From NCBI GenBank assembly GCA_035459025.1, contig DATHYT010000099.1, positions 1-52,999 on the forward strand: a DNA stretch of 52,999 bases. Direction: 5' to 3'. This document shows, piece by piece, positions 17,142 through 25,934 of the stretch. Within the stretch, counting starts at the first letter, position 1; the number at the start of each line of letters is the position of its first letter. The stretch is from JAABQT01 sp035459025. Its GTDB lineage: Bacteria > Pseudomonadota > Gammaproteobacteria > Burkholderiales > SG8-39. The notes under the pieces were generated by a model. The model had not been told where the DNA came from. It worked only from the letters and a program-made list of their open reading frames with translations, and did no database searches. The translations under genes were made by a program, and so were the position numbers.

Positions 17142-18664
17142 CGACGATCAAGCAAGAAGACCTGGTGCAGAGCGTCGCCGACGCCCTGCAGTTCATCTCC
17201 TACTACCACCCGGCGGACTACATCCGGGCCCTCGGCCGCGCCTACGAGCGCGAGCAATCGACGGCCGCGAAGGATGCGATCGCGCAGATCCTCACCAACT
17301 CGCGCCTGTGCGCCGAGGGCCACCGCCCGATCTGCCAGGACACGGGCATCGTCAACGTGTTTCTCAAGGTGGGCATGGACGTGCGCTTCGAAGGATTCAA
17401 GGGCGCGCTCGCCGACGCGGTGAACGAAGGCGTGCGCCGCGGCTACACGCACCCCGACAACCCGCTGCGCGCTTCCGTCCTCGAGGATCCCCAGTTCGCG
17501 CGCCGCAATACCAGGGACAACACGCCGGCGGTGGTCAACGTCGAGATGGTGCCCGGCGACAAGGTCGAAGTGGACGTCGCCGCGAAGGGGGGCGGCTCCG
17601 AAGCGAAGGCCAAGTTCGCGATGCTGAACCCGTCCGACTCGGTGGTCGACTGGGTGCTGAAGACCGTGCCGACGATGGGCGCGGGCTGGTGCCCGCCGGG
17701 CATGCTCGGCATCGGCATCGGCGGCACCGCCGAAAAGGCCATGGTCATGGCCAAGGAATCGCTGATGGCGCCGATCGACATGGCCGAGCTGAAGGCGCGC
17801 GGGCCGAAGGACAAGTACGAGGAGCTCAGGATCGAGCTCTACGACAAGGTGAACGCGCTCGGCATCGGCGCGCAGGGCCTGGGCGGCCTGTCCACGGTGC
17901 TGGACGTGAAGGTCGCCGCCTATCCCACGCACGCCGCGAACAAGCCTATTGCGATGATCCCGAACTGCGCCGCGACGCGCCACGCGCATTTCGTGCTGGA
18001 CGGCTCGGGGCCGGCGGAGTTCGTGCCACCGTCGCTCGATGACTGGCCGAAGGTCACCTGGTCGCCCTCGAAGGACGCGCGCCGCGTCGACCTCGATGCG
18101 CTCACGCCCGCGGAGGTCGGAGCGTGGAAGCCCGGCGAGACCCTGCTCCTTTCCGGCAAGCTGCTCACGGGACGTGACGCCGCGCACAAGCGTATTCAGG
18201 ACATGCTGGCCAAAGGCGAGAAGCTCCCGGTCGATTTCACCAACCGGGTCATCTACTACGTCGGGCCGGTCGATCCGGTCGGCAAGGAAGTCGTCGGCCC
18301 CGCCGGGCCGACGACCGCCACGCGCATGGACAAGTTCGTGGAAATGATGCTGGCGCAGACCGGCCTGGTCGCCATGATCGGCAAGGGCGAGCGCGGGCCG
18401 GTGGCGATCGAGGCGATCCGCAAGCACAAGGCGGCCTCGCTCATCGCGGTCGGCGGCGCCGCGTATCTGGTGGCGAAGGCGATCCGCAAGTCGAAGGTGC
18501 TGGCGTTCGCGGATCTCGGCATGGAAGCGATCTACGAGTTCGAGGTCAAGGACATGCCGGTGACCGTCGCCGTGGACGCGAAAGGCGTGTCGGTCCACCA
18601 GATGGGTCCGCAGGACTGGCACAAGAAGATCGTCGAGCTGAAGATCCCGGTGCACGCCGCGTAA
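17138..18664 (+). CDS. fumA: class I fumarate hydratase (iron-sulfur)
   Basis: A 508-residue single-chain class I fumarase fusing the alpha and beta domains found separately in tartrate dehydratases. The [4Fe-4S] ligand candidates are C66 in PICQDTG, the cysteine in GWCPPG and that in PNCAATRHAHF. C-terminal GPTTATRMD and GKGERG are family motifs. It could supply fumarase to the TCA and methylcitrate cycles encoded nearby. Class I fumarases also hydrate mesaconate, and the next three genes (carrier, lyase, CoA-transferase) would fit that. It is overlapped by yqhA upstream and abuts the MFS gene (TAATG). Confidence 0.95.
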   Translation: MTTIKQEDLVQSVADALQFISYYHPADYIRALGRAYEREQSTAAKDAIAQILTNSRLCAEGHRPICQDTGIVNVFLKVGMDVRFEGFKGALADAVNEGVRRGYTHPDNPLRASVLEDPQFARRNTRDNTPAVVNVEMVPGDKVEVDVAAKGGGSEAKAKFAMLNPSDSVVDWVLKTVPTMGAGWCPPGMLGIGIGGTAEKAMVMAKESLMAPIDMAELKARGPKDKYEELRIELYDKVNALGIGAQGLGGLSTVLDVKVAAYPTHAANKPIAMIPNCAATRHAHFVLDGSGPAEFVPPSLDDWPKVTWSPSKDARRVDLDALTPAEVGAWKPGETLLLSGKLLTGRDAAHKRIQDMLAKGEKLPVDFTNRVIYYVGPVDPVGKEVVGPAGPTTATRMDKFVEMMLAQTGLVAMIGKGERGPVAIEAIRKHKAASLIAVGGAAYLVAKAIRKSKVLAFADLGMEAIYEFEVKDMPVTVAVDAKGVSVHQMGPQDWHKKIVELKIPVHAA

Positions 18665-19833
18665 TGGCCGGCATCCGCTGGCCGGCGGCGTGGGCGGTGT
18701 TCGCCGGCGGCCTGGTGTGCGGCGCCTACGTCGGCAAGGTGCCCCCGGCGCTGCCCGAGCAGCGCGATGCGCTGCAGCTGTCGCTGGTCCAGGCCGGGTT
18801 CATCGCCACCACGTTCAACGCCATCGGCGGGCTCGCCGGCATGCTCTTCGGCGTGCTGTGCGACCGCTTCGGCCACAAGCGCCTTGGGCTCACCGGCCTC
18901 GCCGTCATGTGCCTGGCGGGGCTCTTCGGCGCCGCCGCCTGGGACTTCGCCTCCCTGCTCGCGTCGCGCTTCTTCGAAGGCGTCGGCTTCATGCTGTACG
19001 CGGTGGCCGGCTCCGCGCTCATGGCGGCGAGCGCGGAGGACGCGCGCGGCCGCTCGCGCGTCATGGGGCTGTGGAGCGCGTACATGCCCTCCGGGGGCAG
19101 CGCCGCAATCCTCCTCGCGCCGCTCGTCCTCGCGGCCTGGGGCTGGCGCGGGCTGTGGGTCGCCGTGTCGGTCGCGGCTGCGGCGGCGTTCCTGCTCGCC
19201 GCGCGTCACGCGCCGGCGACGCGCTACGGCGGCGTGGGCTCGCTAAAGCTCGCGCTGGAGTCCCTGTCGCAGCCGGCAAGCGTGGCGCTCGCCCTGCTCT
19301 TCGCGTTCTACGTCGCGCAGTGGACCTCGGTGATGATCTGGCTGCCCACGTTCCTCGTGGAGGAACGCGGAGCCTCCGCCGCACTCGCCTCCCTGCTCAC
19401 CGCCTTCATGGTGCTCATCAACGTGCCGGGAAATCTGGGAGGTGGGTGGCTGCTGGCGCACGGCGTGCGGCGCGGCCCGTTGATCCTCGTCGCATGCGCG
19501 GTGATGGTCGTGACCGACATCGGCATGCTGAGCGACCTGCTGCCAGATGGGCTGCGCTACGCGTCCTGCCTGCTGTTCTCCATGTGTGCCGGCGTCATTC
19601 CCGCCTGCATCTTTTCCGGCGTCGTGGCGCACGCAAAGACGCCCGAGCACATCGGCACCACCAACGGCATGGTCATGCAGACCTCGCAGGCGGGACAGTT
19701 CTTCGGGCCGATCCTGCTGGCATGGCTGGCATCGAGCTTCGGCGGCTGGGGCGCCTCGCTCTGGGCGATGCTCGCGTTCGCCGCAGGTGGCGCCCTCTGC
19801 GGCTACGCGATTCTGCGCATTGAGGCGCGCTAG
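18664..19833 (+). CDS. MFS transporter
   Basis: A 389-residue major facilitator protein with about 12 predicted membrane segments. The cytoplasmic loop 2-3 signature is GVLCDRFGHKRLG, and ASRFFEGVGFMLYAVAG lies in helix 4. The N-terminal Val/Ala-rich pattern resembles the CynX/NimT-type branch. Its ATG shares one base with the fumarase stop. The neighbours suggest a small dicarboxylate or organic acid substrate, which is inference only. Confidence 0.88.
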   Translation: MAGIRWPAAWAVFAGGLVCGAYVGKVPPALPEQRDALQLSLVQAGFIATTFNAIGGLAGMLFGVLCDRFGHKRLGLTGLAVMCLAGLFGAAAWDFASLLASRFFEGVGFMLYAVAGSALMAASAEDARGRSRVMGLWSAYMPSGGSAAILLAPLVLAAWGWRGLWVAVSVAAAAAFLLAARHAPATRYGGVGSLKLALESLSQPASVALALLFAFYVAQWTSVMIWLPTFLVEERGASAALASLLTAFMVLINVPGNLGGGWLLAHGVRRGPLILVACAVMVVTDIGMLSDLLPDGLRYASCLLFSMCAGVIPACIFSGVVAHAKTPEHIGTTNGMVMQTSQAGQFFGPILLAWLASSFGGWGASLWAMLAFAAGGALCGYAILRIEAR

Positions 19834-19858
19834 AATTCGCCTCTCCGGGGAGAACGCC

Positions 19859-20767
19859 ATGCGCCAAGTCCAGATCTGCGAGGTCGGCCCGCGCGACGGG
19901 CTGCAAAACGCCAAGCAGTTGATGCCCACCGAGACCAAGAAGGCCTGGATCAGCGCCCTTGCCGCGGCGGGCCTGAACGAGATCGAAGTCGGCTCGTTCG
20001 TGCCCCCGAAGCTCATCCCCGCGATGGCCGACACCGGCGAAGTCGTGAAGCACGCGCTGACCATCAAGGGCCTGAAGGTCGTCGCCCTCGCCCCGAACGT
20101 CAAAGGCTTCGAGCGCGCGCGCGAGGCCGGGGCGCACAAGATCACCTTCCCCGTCTCCGCCTCGCACCAGCACAGCGTCTCCAACGTGCGCATGACGCCG
20201 CAGCAGATGGTCGACGAAGTGCGCAAGGCGGCAGCGATGCGCAGCGGCAAGACGCCGGAGATCGAAGGCGCCGTGTCCACCGCCTTCGGCTGCACGATGC
20301 AGGGCAACGTGCCCGAGGACGACGTGCTGCGCATTGCCGTGAAGCTCGCCGAGTTCTGCGACTGCGTCGCGCTTGCCGACACCGTCGGCTACGCCAACCC
20401 GGCACAAGTCAGGCGCGTGTTCAAGCGCGTGAAGCAGGAGATCGGCGACAAGCTCGAGGGCGCGCATTTCCACAACACGCGCGGCCTCGGCCTCGCCAAT
20501 GCCCTCGCCGCTTACGAGGAAGGCGTGCGCTCGTTCGACTCGTCGATGGGGGGCCTGGGCGGCTGCCCGTTCGCGCCCGGCGCGAGCGGCAACGTGATCA
20601 CCGAGGACCTGGTGTTCATGTTCGAGAGCATGGGCGTGAAGACCGGCATCGATTTCGACAAGCTCCTTGCCGCGCGCGCGATCATGCATGGCGGCGTGCC
20701 CGACGAGCCGCTCTACGGCCACATGGCCCTCGCCGGCCTGCCTAAAGGATTCCGTGCTGCCGCTTGA
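19859..20767 (+). CDS. hydroxymethylglutaryl-CoA lyase-like enzyme
   Basis: A 302-residue TIM-barrel acyl-CoA lyase. EVGPRDGLQN at the N-terminus and the active-site loop GGCPFAPGASGN near residue 240 are HMG-CoA lyase signatures. The metal-site motif reads HFHNTRG rather than the HxHDTYG of classical leucine-pathway lyases, so this looks like a related subfamily. Cleavage of HMG-CoA or another branched 3-hydroxyacyl-CoA such as citramalyl-CoA is possible. The ATG at 19859 has GGGGAG upstream. It overlaps the CoA-transferase gene by 14 bases. Confidence 0.85.
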   Translation: MRQVQICEVGPRDGLQNAKQLMPTETKKAWISALAAAGLNEIEVGSFVPPKLIPAMADTGEVVKHALTIKGLKVVALAPNVKGFERAREAGAHKITFPVSASHQHSVSNVRMTPQQMVDEVRKAAAMRSGKTPEIEGAVSTAFGCTMQGNVPEDDVLRIAVKLAEFCDCVALADTVGYANPAQVRRVFKRVKQEIGDKLEGAHFHNTRGLGLANALAAYEEGVRSFDSSMGGLGGCPFAPGASGNVITEDLVFMFESMGVKTGIDFDKLLAARAIMHGGVPDEPLYGHMALAGLPKGFRAAA

Positions 20768-21926
20768 GGGTGTGCGCGTCGTAGAGTTCGCGCACATGGT
20801 GATGGGCCCGAGCTGCGGGCTGGTGCTCGCGGACCTCGGCGCCGAAGTGATCAAGGTCGAGCCGCTCGAAGGCGACAACACGCGCCGCCTGATGGGCGCG
20901 GGCGCGGGCTTCTACCCGATGTTCAACCGCAACAAGAAGAGCCTCGCCCTGGACCTGAAGAAGGCCGAGGGCCGACAGATCGCGCTGAAGCTGATCGACA
21001 GCGCCGACGCCTTGACCGAGAACTTCCGCCCCGGTGCGCTGGAGAAGATGGGCTTCGGCTACGAGGACCTGAAGCAGCGCAACCCGCGCCTCGTCTACTG
21101 CACGATGAAGGGCTTCCTCTCCGGGCCCTACGAGCACCGCCCCGCGCTCGACGAGGTGGTGCAGATGATGGGCGGGCTTGCCTATATGACCGGGCTGCCC
21201 GACCGGCCGCTGCGCGTGGGCTCGTCGGTGAACGACATCATGGGCGGCATGTTCGCCGCCATCGGCATCCTCGCCGCGCTGCGCGAGCGCGAGAAGACGG
21301 GCCAGGGCCAGCTCGTGCGCAGTGCGCTCTACGAGAACACCGCTTTCCTCGTCGCGCAGCACATGGCACAGCTCGCCATCACGGGCGAGGAGCCGCCGCC
21401 GATGGCGGTGAAGAAGCCCGCGTGGGGGGTCTACGACATCTTCCCGACCAAGGACGGTGACCGCCTCTTCGTCGGCGTGGTGACGGACACGCAGTGGGAG
21501 GTGTTCTGCCGCGAGTTCGGCGCAGACGCGCTCGCCGCGGACACGCGCCTGAAGACCAACGGCCTGCGCGTCAAGGCGCGCGAGTGGCTCCTGCCGAAGC
21601 TGGAGGAGATCCTCAAGCGCTACACGAAGGCCGAGCTTGAGCAGCACCTCGAGGCGATCGGCCTGCCGTTCGCGCCGATCACGCGGCCGCGCGACCTGTT
21701 CGACGACCCGCACCTCAACGCCGGCGGCATGGTGGAGACGAAGGATCCGCGGGGCTACGCGTTCAAGGTGCCCGGGCTGCCCCTCGAGCTCGGCGGACAG
21801 CGCCTCGGCCTGCGCCGCCAGCCGCCGCAGGTGTCGCAGGACGCGCGCGCGCTCCTCGCCTCGCTCGGCTACGCCCCCGCGAAGATCGACGCGCTGCTCG
21901 CCGACAAGGTGGTCGCCGCCCCCTAG
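20754..21926 (+). CDS. CaiB/BaiF (class III) CoA-transferase
   Basis: A 390-residue class III CoA-transferase with the N-terminal LEGVRVVEFAHMVMGPSCG, GAEVIKVEP and RNKKSLALDLK motifs. D161 in SSVNDIMGG is the expected catalytic aspartate. The GTG at 20754 begins the family-typical N-terminus and is preceded by AAAGGAT. It follows the lyase with a 14-base overlap, so the pair probably acts in sequence: CoA transfer onto a dicarboxylate, then C-C cleavage. Its stop overlaps the prpE stop on the other strand (CTAG). Confidence 0.9.
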   Translation: MLPLEGVRVVEFAHMVMGPSCGLVLADLGAEVIKVEPLEGDNTRRLMGAGAGFYPMFNRNKKSLALDLKKAEGRQIALKLIDSADALTENFRPGALEKMGFGYEDLKQRNPRLVYCTMKGFLSGPYEHRPALDEVVQMMGGLAYMTGLPDRPLRVGSSVNDIMGGMFAAIGILAALREREKTGQGQLVRSALYENTAFLVAQHMAQLAITGEEPPPMAVKKPAWGVYDIFPTKDGDRLFVGVVTDTQWEVFCREFGADALAADTRLKTNGLRVKAREWLLPKLEEILKRYTKAELEQHLEAIGLPFAPITRPRDLFDDPHLNAGGMVETKDPRGYAFKVPGLPLELGGQRLGLRRQPPQVSQDARALLASLGYAPAKIDALLADKVVAAP

Positions 21927-23821
21927 CCCGCCGAACCGAGCGCCTGCCGGATCTGCTCCAGCGCGCCCGGGTCCTCGATCGTCGTCAGGTCGCCCGGGTC
22001 GCGCTTCTCGGCGAGCGCCTGGATCGAGCGGCGCAGCACCTTGCCGGAGCGCGTTTTGGGCAGCAGCGTGACGAAGAACACCCGCCCGGGCCGACCGATG
22101 GCGCCGAGCTGCTTGTCCACCGTCTGCATCACCTCGCCCTCGAGCTTCATGCGCATCTCTTTCGTGGCGATGGCGGCGGGATCTTTGACCACCGCGAACG
22201 CCATCGGCAGCTGGCCCTTCAGCTGGTCGGCAACGCCCACTACCGCGCACTCGGCGATGCCCGGATGCATGTTCACCGCCTCCTCGATCTCGCGCGTGCC
22301 GAGGCGATGCCCGGCGACGTTGATCACGTCGTCGGTGCGCCCGAGGATGAAGTAGTAGCCGTCCTTGTCGCGGATACCCCAGTCGAAGGTCGAGTAGACC
22401 TGCTGGTTCTTGAAATCGGTGAAGTAGGTTTTCACGAAGCGCTCGTCGTCCCCCCACACCGTGCTCATGCAGCCCGGCGGCAGCGGCGGCCTGATGGTCA
22501 CTACGCCCTTCTCGCCGTCCGCGACCGGCTGGCCGGTCGATTCGTGCAGCAGCTGCACGTCGTAGCCGTACACGGGAAAGCTCGGCGAGCCCATCTTCAG
22601 CGGCGTCTTCTCCACGCCCGGATGCGCCGAGAGCAGGGGCCAGCCGGTCTCGGTCTGCCAGTAGTGGTCGACCACCGGCCGGCCCAGCGACTCGGAAATC
22701 CAGCGGTGCGTCGGCTCGTCGAGCGGCTCGCCGGCGAGGAACAGGTGCTTGAGCGTGGACAGGTCGTACTTCTTCAGGTGTGCCACGTCGTGCTTCTTCA
22801 GCACGCGCACCGCGGTCGGCGCCGAGAACATCACCGCCACCTTGTGCTCCTGCACGATCTTCCACCACACGCCGGCATCGGGCCGCACTGGCACGCCCTC
22901 GTACATGATGGTGGTCATGCCGGCGAGCAGCGGCGCGTAGATGATGTATGAGTGCCCCACCACCCAACCGATGTCGGAGGTGGTGAACATGGTCTCGCCA
23001 GGGGCGCCGCAGAAGATGCGCTGCATGGACGAGGCGAGCGCAACGGCGTAGCCGCCGACGTCGCGCTGCACGCCCTTGGGCTTGCCCGTGGTGCCCGAGG
23101 TGTAAAGGATGTACGAGGGCTCGTTCGACTCCAGCCACGCGCAGGGCACCTGCGCCCCCGCGTGCTTCGCCGCGAGCTCCTGCCAGTCGACGTCGCGCCC
23201 CGCGGTGAGCGGCATGTTCGGGTCCAGCCCGCGGCGAAAGAGCAGCACCTTCTGCGGCGCGTGCTTGGCGAGCTTCAATGCCTCATCCACCAGCGCCTTG
23301 TAGAGCACCGGCTTGCCCATGCGGCTGCCGCCGTCGGCGGTGATCATCAGCGCCGGCTTCGCGTCGTCGATGCGCGCGGCGAGGCTGGAGGCGGCAAAGC
23401 CGCCGAACACCACCGAGTGGATGGCGCCGATGCGCGCGCAGGCGAGAATCGCAAAGCACGCCTCGGGAATCATCGGCATGTAGATGATGACGCGGTCGCC
23501 GCGCTTCACGCCGAGCGCCTGCATCATGGCGGCCACGCGGTTCACCTCGGCGTGCAGCTCGCCGTAAGTGAAATGCTTTTCCTCGTCCACCTCGGTGGAG
23601 ATCCAGATCAGCGCCTTCTGCGCTGCGCGCGCCCCCAGGTGCCGGTCGAGCGCGTTGTGGCACAGGTTGGTTTCGCCGCCAACGAACCATCGGGCGAACG
23701 GCGGATGCGAATAGTCGAGCACCCTGGAGAACGGCTTGTGCCAGTGGATCAGCCTCGCTTCCTCGCGCCAGAACTCTTCGCGCTCGGCGATGGATCGCTT
23801 GTGGAAATTGCGATAGGACAC
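21923..23821 (-). CDS. prpE: propionyl-CoA synthetase
   Basis: A 632-residue AMP-forming acyl-CoA ligase of PrpE length. It has YTSGTTGKPKGVQRDVGGY, DHYWQTETGWP and PKTRSGKVLRR with the conserved lysine at 594. VQRDVGGY and the N-terminal YRNFHKRS are typical of propionate rather than acetate ligases. The GTG at 23821 has GGGAGGA upstream. It is the last gene of the long minus-strand operon starting at sdhC and would feed propionyl-CoA to the prpBCD enzymes encoded in region 5. Confidence 0.95.
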   Translation of the reverse strand: MSYRNFHKRSIAEREEFWREEARLIHWHKPFSRVLDYSHPPFARWFVGGETNLCHNALDRHLGARAAQKALIWISTEVDEEKHFTYGELHAEVNRVAAMMQALGVKRGDRVIIYMPMIPEACFAILACARIGAIHSVVFGGFAASSLAARIDDAKPALMITADGGSRMGKPVLYKALVDEALKLAKHAPQKVLLFRRGLDPNMPLTAGRDVDWQELAAKHAGAQVPCAWLESNEPSYILYTSGTTGKPKGVQRDVGGYAVALASSMQRIFCGAPGETMFTTSDIGWVVGHSYIIYAPLLAGMTTIMYEGVPVRPDAGVWWKIVQEHKVAVMFSAPTAVRVLKKHDVAHLKKYDLSTLKHLFLAGEPLDEPTHRWISESLGRPVVDHYWQTETGWPLLSAHPGVEKTPLKMGSPSFPVYGYDVQLLHESTGQPVADGEKGVVTIRPPLPPGCMSTVWGDDERFVKTYFTDFKNQQVYSTFDWGIRDKDGYYFILGRTDDVINVAGHRLGTREIEEAVNMHPGIAECAVVGVADQLKGQLPMAFAVVKDPAAIATKEMRMKLEGEVMQTVDKQLGAIGRPGRVFFVTLLPKTRSGKVLRRSIQALAEKRDPGDLTTIEDPGALEQIRQALGSAG

Positions 23822-23835
23822 GGTTCCTCCCTGCG

Positions 23836-24933
23836 CTATTTTGCACGTGCTACGGGCGGCGCGGCGCGCTGCGGCTTGCCGGCCGCACGCAGCAGCGGCG
23901 CCAGGCGACGCAGGATCTCGCCCGCTGCCTCGCCCATGCGGTCCGCGGGGATGGCCTCGAGCACCTGCAGTGCGCGCTCGACTTCGGGCGGCAGCCCCCC
24001 CGCCGCTGCCCTCGCGGGCGGCGGCACCGCGGGCTCCGCTTGCGTCAGCCTGCCCGAGGCGAGCTGCAGCAGATCCTCGATGCCGGCTGCGGCGTCGTTG
24101 CCCATTGCGGCAACGCCGATGCTGGCCTGGATGCGGAGCGCACGGCCCTGGAATTCGATTCTCGCACCGGCGAGCCGATCGCGCAGGCGCCGGGCGAACG
24201 CGGCCGCCTGGGGTCCGGACGCGCCCGCCAGGATCACGCTGAACGCATCCTCGCCCGAGCGCCCCAGCGCGTCCTCGGTCCGCAGCACGCCCTGAATGGC
24301 CCGCGCGATCTTCGCCAGCAGCTGGCCGGCGACCTCGCTGCCCTCCTTGCGTGCGATCGGGCGGTGCGAGTCGATGCGGAAGACGACCACCGACAGCGGG
24401 GTGCCATGGCGGCGCGCGTACGCGAATTGCTTGCGGCCTTCGGTGAGCAGGTAGTGCAGCGAGAAAGCACCGGTCAGCGGGTCGTGCGTGGCAGTCTGCG
24501 CGGCTTTGCGGCTCTCCTTCGCGTCTTCCTTCGCCCGCAGCAGCCGCAGCTGGTTGTCGATGCGCGACAGCACCTCGGTGGCATCGGCGCTCTTCGAGAT
24601 GAAATCGGTGGCGCCGGCCTCGCGCACGCGCCGGCGCGTGGCCTCGTCCTCGTCGCCGGAGATGACGATCACCGGGAGCTGCCGGATGCGCTCGTCGGCC
24701 GCGCCGCGCACGTGCCGCAGGACGCCGAAGCCATCCATGTTGGGCATCGAGATATCGCAGAACACCAGCTGGATGGCGGCATCGCCCGCGATCGCCCGCC
24801 ACCCCGCATCGCCGTCGACCTCTTCGCGCACGTCCATGCTCGACTCGAGGATGCGCCGGAACGTGGTGCGGACGAACTTCGAATCGTCGATCACCAGCAC
24901 TCGCGGACGCCCCGGCCCGGGCTTGTGCGCCAT
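23836..24933 (-). CDS. receiver-GGDEF response regulator with degenerate active site
   Basis: A 365-residue protein. The receiver (about 11-130) has D16/D17, phosphoacceptor D60 (VFCDISMP) and a lysine in FISKS. The GGDEF-like domain (about 145-300) opens with the usual HDPLTGAF, but the active-site loop reads GEDAF (227-231) in place of GGDEF, so cyclase activity is doubtful. An Ala/Pro-rich linker and a helical tail end the protein. The ATG at 24933 lies 5 bases after the acuI stop. It sits between acuI and prpE, so it may control propionate or acrylate use, but that is inference. Confidence 0.87.
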   Translation of the reverse strand: MAHKPGPGRPRVLVIDDSKFVRTTFRRILESSMDVREEVDGDAGWRAIAGDAAIQLVFCDISMPNMDGFGVLRHVRGAADERIRQLPVIVISGDEDEATRRRVREAGATDFISKSADATEVLSRIDNQLRLLRAKEDAKESRKAAQTATHDPLTGAFSLHYLLTEGRKQFAYARRHGTPLSVVVFRIDSHRPIARKEGSEVAGQLLAKIARAIQGVLRTEDALGRSGEDAFSVILAGASGPQAAAFARRLRDRLAGARIEFQGRALRIQASIGVAAMGNDAAAGIEDLLQLASGRLTQAEPAVPPPARAAAGGLPPEVERALQVLEAIPADRMGEAAGEILRRLAPLLRAAGKPQRAAPPVARAK

Positions 24934-24938
24934 GGCGC

Positions 24939-25934
24939 TCAGGAGGCCATGTCGATGACGATCCGCCGGGAGACCTTGGCGTTGATGAAATCGTCGAACA
25001 CCTTCGGCAGATCGGCGAACGGCACGGTGCGCGCCATCTCCTTCAGCATCGGCGGGCGCATGTCGGTGGCCAGGCGCCGCCACACTTCGCGCTCGAGCTG
25101 GGGCGTCGGGCAGTCGGTCGAATTGATGCCGAGCAGACTCACCCCGCGCAGGATGAAGGGCAGCACCGTCGTATTGAGGCTCGGGCTGGCGGCCAGTCCG
25201 ATCGAGGCGATGACGCCGTTGAACTTCATGGTGCTCGCCATCCAGGCGAGCACCTCGCCGCCCAGGTTGTCGACCGCGCCCGCCCAGGTCGCCTTGTCGA
25301 GCGGCCGGATCTTGGCGAGCTCGAGGTTCTGGCGCAGCAGGATGTCTCTTGCCCCGAGCTGCTTCAGCCAAGCCGACTCGCTCTCCTTGCCCGTCAGGGC
25401 GGTCACCGAGTAGCCCAGCCTGGCGAGCGCGGCGATGGCGATCGAGCCGACCCCGCCGGTCGCACCGTTGACCAGCACGGGGCCGTTGGCGGGCTTGAGG
25501 CCGTTGTGCTCCATGCGCACGATCGCCAGCCCCGCGGTATAGCCCGCGGTGCCGAACGCCATCGCGTCCCAAAGCGTCATCCCCTTGGGCAGCTTCACTG
25601 CCCAGGCAGCCGGGATGCGTGCGTACTCGGCGTAGCCGCCGTGGTGCTTGACGCCGATCTCATGGCCGACCGCGAGCACCGCGTCGCCCTTGACGAATTG
25701 CGCGTCGCTCGAGGACACCACGGTGCCGGCGAGGTCGATGCCGCCGATGCACGAGGGCCGCATCAGGATCCTGCCCTTGCCCGTGGCCGCCAGCGCGTCC
25801 TTGTAGTTGACGTCCGAGTAGGCGACGCGCACCACGACTTCGCCGGGGTCGAGGTCCTCGAGCGTGCACTCGACGAACTCGGCGCGGATCTTCTTATCGA
25901 CCTCGGTCAGCTTGTAGGCTTTGAACTTTTCCAC
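24939..25934 (-). CDS. acuI: acrylyl-CoA reductase, AcuI/YhdH family
   Basis: A 331-residue zinc-free medium-chain reductase. It has YSDVNYKDALAATGKG and CIGGIDLAG in the N-terminal domain, the NADPH Rossmann motif NGATGGVGS near 155-163 and the C-terminal SRRIVID, all typical of AcuI/YhdH. The enzyme reduces acrylyl-CoA to propionyl-CoA with NADPH. prpE two genes downstream and the methylcitrate genes fit a route from acrylate or 3-hydroxypropionate through propionyl-CoA. The last 41 bases of zapE overlap its start. Confidence 0.93.
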   Translation of the reverse strand: MEKFKAYKLTEVDKKIRAEFVECTLEDLDPGEVVVRVAYSDVNYKDALAATGKGRILMRPSCIGGIDLAGTVVSSSDAQFVKGDAVLAVGHEIGVKHHGGYAEYARIPAAWAVKLPKGMTLWDAMAFGTAGYTAGLAIVRMEHNGLKPANGPVLVNGATGGVGSIAIAALARLGYSVTALTGKESESAWLKQLGARDILLRQNLELAKIRPLDKATWAGAVDNLGGEVLAWMASTMKFNGVIASIGLAASPSLNTTVLPFILRGVSLLGINSTDCPTPQLEREVWRRLATDMRPPMLKEMARTVPFADLPKVFDDFINAKVSRRIVIDMAS

